A DNA stretch of 8,023 bases, from NCBI GenBank assembly GCA_030149115.1, contig JASBSE010000529.1, positions 1 through 8,023 of the forward strand, read 5' to 3'. The stretch comes from Winogradskyella sp. (GTDB lineage Bacteria > Bacteroidota > Bacteroidia > Flavobacteriales > Flavobacteriaceae). Both the position numbers and the translations under genes were made by a program. How positions within the stretch are numbered: position 1 is the stretch's first letter; each line of letters starts with the position of its first letter. The notes under the pieces were generated by a model that was not told where the DNA came from, made no database searches, and saw only the letters and a program-made list of their open reading frames with translations. Shown here one piece after another: positions 7,401-8,023 of the stretch.

Positions 7401-8023
7401 AACCATTTTAAGCCCTTATTTCCCAACATCAATATCATTGTCTGGTTCAGAAACTCAAACCTTTGACTTTGAAATTAACCATGCTGTTAAAAATAGCATT
7501 ACCACAGAGTTTAATATTTATACAGACATCGTAGGAGATGTTATGGATGGTATTGAGTCTTTAATCCGTCAGCCTTATGGATGTTTTGAGCAAACATCAT
7601 CTTCAACATATCCTAATATTATGGTTTTAAAATACCTGAAGGAAGCAGGTAAAAGCAATCCCGAAATTGAGGCTAAAGCTCTAGATTTTATAAAACAAGG
7701 CTATAAAAGGCTTATTGGTTTTGAAACTTCTGAAGGTGGTTTTGAATGGTTTGGTCATACTCCACCACACGAAACCTTAACCGCTTATGGCATTTTGGAA
7801 TTTACCGAAATGAAAGAAGTATACGATGGTGTAAGTGACAAAATGATTTCCAGAACTGTAGATTGGCTTTTAAGCCGAAAAGACGGTAAAGGTGGTTTCA
7901 AAAAAAGTAAAAAAGGCTATGATAGCTTTGCCAGTTCACCAACAGATGTTGCCAATGCTTACATTGTCTATGCATTAAGCGAATCTGGTGTCAATGCAGA
8001 TTATATGCTAGAATATAATACAG
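4432..8023 (+). CDS. Alpha-2-macroglobulin family thioester protein with embedded SusC-type TonB plug (3' end outside window)
   Basis: The gene is open from the ATG at 4432 to the window end (1,197 residues seen, no stop). An N-terminal hydrophobic segment (10-23) acts as signal peptide or anchor; Cys17 is not in a lipobox. Domains in order: MG2 (about 35-138, KIYTQTDRPFYFPGE at 36-50); further MG domains to about 530 (FLPESGKIVAG at 248-258, ERLVFLN at 407-413, DYVMLTHGWRDY at 506-517); a carboxypeptidase-regulatory-like sandwich (537-601); a Lys/Asn/Glu-rich linker (604-654); a SusC-type TonB-contact motif and plug (655-781); a second linker; the MG7/A2M domain beginning TIYWNPVVQT (842-851); and the thioester domain with GCFEQ (1050-1054) and alpha-alpha toroid repeats (GGFEWFG, KGGFKKSKKG). 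Thioester macroglobulins trap proteases covalently after bait cleavage; bacterial ones are periplasmic. It starts 5 bp after the barrel gene and likely docks its plug in that barrel. Family and domains are clear; the complex is inference. Confidence 0.9.
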   Translation, partial: MKKLIQNTKFLVIAGLCFFTLLSYKAFEAFNNPLEKIYTQTDRPFYFPGETIWFKSYIVNTDNTITTISDVMHAELISPKGAVVTSLNLNVKQGYAYGNFDISSDWVGGIYTLKCYTNWMRNYGEDSFFTKKITIQKVVKPKLLLNLKFEKEGYGKSSEVIANLEVKDLKNQPLSHTEVTYKVSVKGTDIINDVVVTNKDGKAKPSFTLPENLESVDVVLNALVYHNGTTESISRAVPVVLNTIDLQFLPESGKIVAGTLNKVAFKALNEFGKPVDLKGDVVNAKGETVSNFESFHDGMGSFNFNPIKDEVYYAKITEPFSSEELIQLPKVYENGVRFSVTTDSLSTNLDIFSTYSTPLFLEASNASALLLKKEIGLKKNISLNTSEYPMGITKFSLKNEYGSTFAERLVFLNPHKKLHVDLSLDKEVYNTREKVKLTIKTYDVKQNPIPANLSLAVADNKLLSFADDKQDHILSYLLVSSELKGKIHKPDFYLNPKEPKSKTAIDYVMLTHGWRDYINAPTVTKENAQYLPEQSAIQTGVVLNKKGKPTQAHLLLFDREGNKVLVFDTEEDGSFAFKFNNNYNLTLLAYKDNGERVTIEETSLEEGRYYSQTPTKNVENKENIKSFDKNEKPLQNTIKQKAKISVGLEESENGLDEVVVVGYGTTRKESLTGSVTVISQEEIASNGNSVINALAGEVASVNVTNANGQPGSAPNVRIRGFGSVSGNNEPLVVVDGVPYDRSALSDISPQQVNSVTVLKDAAATSIYGSRGSNGVIIITTKNDSYPYYKGATKRLNNRDYKNYAVKQFYHYIGNHIDTPRSFYMPIYEGKNLPEERTDFRQTIYWNPVVQTNADGIAEIEFYNSDAVTSFKISAEGIGYNGLVGKADKLYATKKLLNIDIKTPNYMVLNDTISLPITITNETEKAMETNLKFLLPEHLKMVSSIDEKLNVEAKNAVTKTIKVIPIEKGEDLDISILAESEDYKDIIKKKVTILSPYFPTSISLSGSETQTFDFEINHAVKNSITTEFNIYTDIVGDVMDGIESLIRQPYGCFEQTSSSTYPNIMVLKYLKEAGKSNPEIEAKALDFIKQGYKRLIGFETSEGGFEWFGHTPPHETLTAYGILEFTEMKEVYDGVSDKMISRTVDWLLSRKDGKGGFKKSKKGYDSFASSPTDVANAYIVYALSESGVNADYMLEYNT
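6394..6774 (+). other. SusC-type TonB-contact motif and plug domain embedded in the macroglobulin
   Basis: Residues 655-781 of the macroglobulin protein show every hallmark of a SusC/RagA plug, in order: LDEVVVVGYGTTRKESLTGSV (655-675, written in parts LDEVVVVGYG and TTRKESLTGSV), the NALAGEVASVNV segment, the PNVRIRGFGS motif (714-723), PLVVVDGVPYD (730-740), VNSVTVLKDAAATSIYG (752-768) and SRGSNGVIIITTK (769-781). The motifs are intact, not eroded. Local GC is about 45-47 percent over 6481-6660, against roughly 30-35 percent nearby. Much of this reflects Gly/Ala/Val content, but it also leaves room for domain acquisition by recombination with a susC gene. Confidence 0.9.
7579..7593 (+). other. 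Thioester motif GCFEQ of the macroglobulin
   Basis: The codons for Gly1050, Cys1051, Phe1052, Glu1053 and Gln1054 form the CxEQ core that in complement C3, alpha-2-macroglobulin and bacterial homologues makes the internal Cys-Gln beta-cysteinyl-gamma-glutamyl thioester. The context PYGCFEQTSSSTYPNI is the form usual in bacterial members. Both bond-forming residues are present, so covalent capture of a target is chemically possible. Confidence 0.9.

Overview
The window reads as chromosome of a marine-type Flavobacteriaceae member (Bacteroidota). The support is low GC (mid-30s percent by eye), the absence of clear Shine-Dalgarno sites, an exact TAnnTTTG promoter element of the Bacteroidota type, a SusC-family outer-membrane barrel, and a macroglobulin protein with Bacteroidota-style MG2 motifs. 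All four genes are on the plus strand. Genus-level placement is not possible from the sequence alone.

Region 1 (about 1-1500) looks like ordinary housekeeping or accessory DNA. It holds a carboxymuconolactone decarboxylase/AhpD-like peroxidase gene, followed 7 bp later by a small lipoprotein built from four 24-residue YwqK/MORN-type repeats. A good hairpin-plus-T-run terminator then closes this unit.

Region 2 (about 1500-1597) is a compact and unusually structured promoter. Two identical 14-bp direct repeats lie exactly 21 bp apart, ending about 40 bp upstream of the predicted start of transcription. An exact TACATTTG -7 element has no good -33 partner, and a perfect 7-bp inverted repeat brackets it. 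This looks like an activator-dependent promoter; the repeat geometry resembles LytTR-type sites.

Region 3 (1598-8023, continuing past the window) is the notable part. The first gene encodes a secreted SusC-type beta-barrel with the usual N-terminal carboxypeptidase-regulatory-like domain, but with no recognisable TonB-plug domain. Five bases downstream begins a large alpha-2-macroglobulin-family protein with a thioester motif (GCFEQ). It carries inside it a complete SusC-type TonB-contact motif (LDEVVVVGYG) and plug domain, placed just before the MG7/A2M domain, which is where macroglobulins carry their protease bait region. The two genes together therefore contain one full set of SusC parts, divided between two proteins. 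The simplest reading is that the macroglobulin plugs the barrel in trans from the periplasmic side, giving an outer-membrane channel physically coupled to a protease-sensing, covalently reactive protein. The domain layout is seen directly. The complex and its gating are inference.
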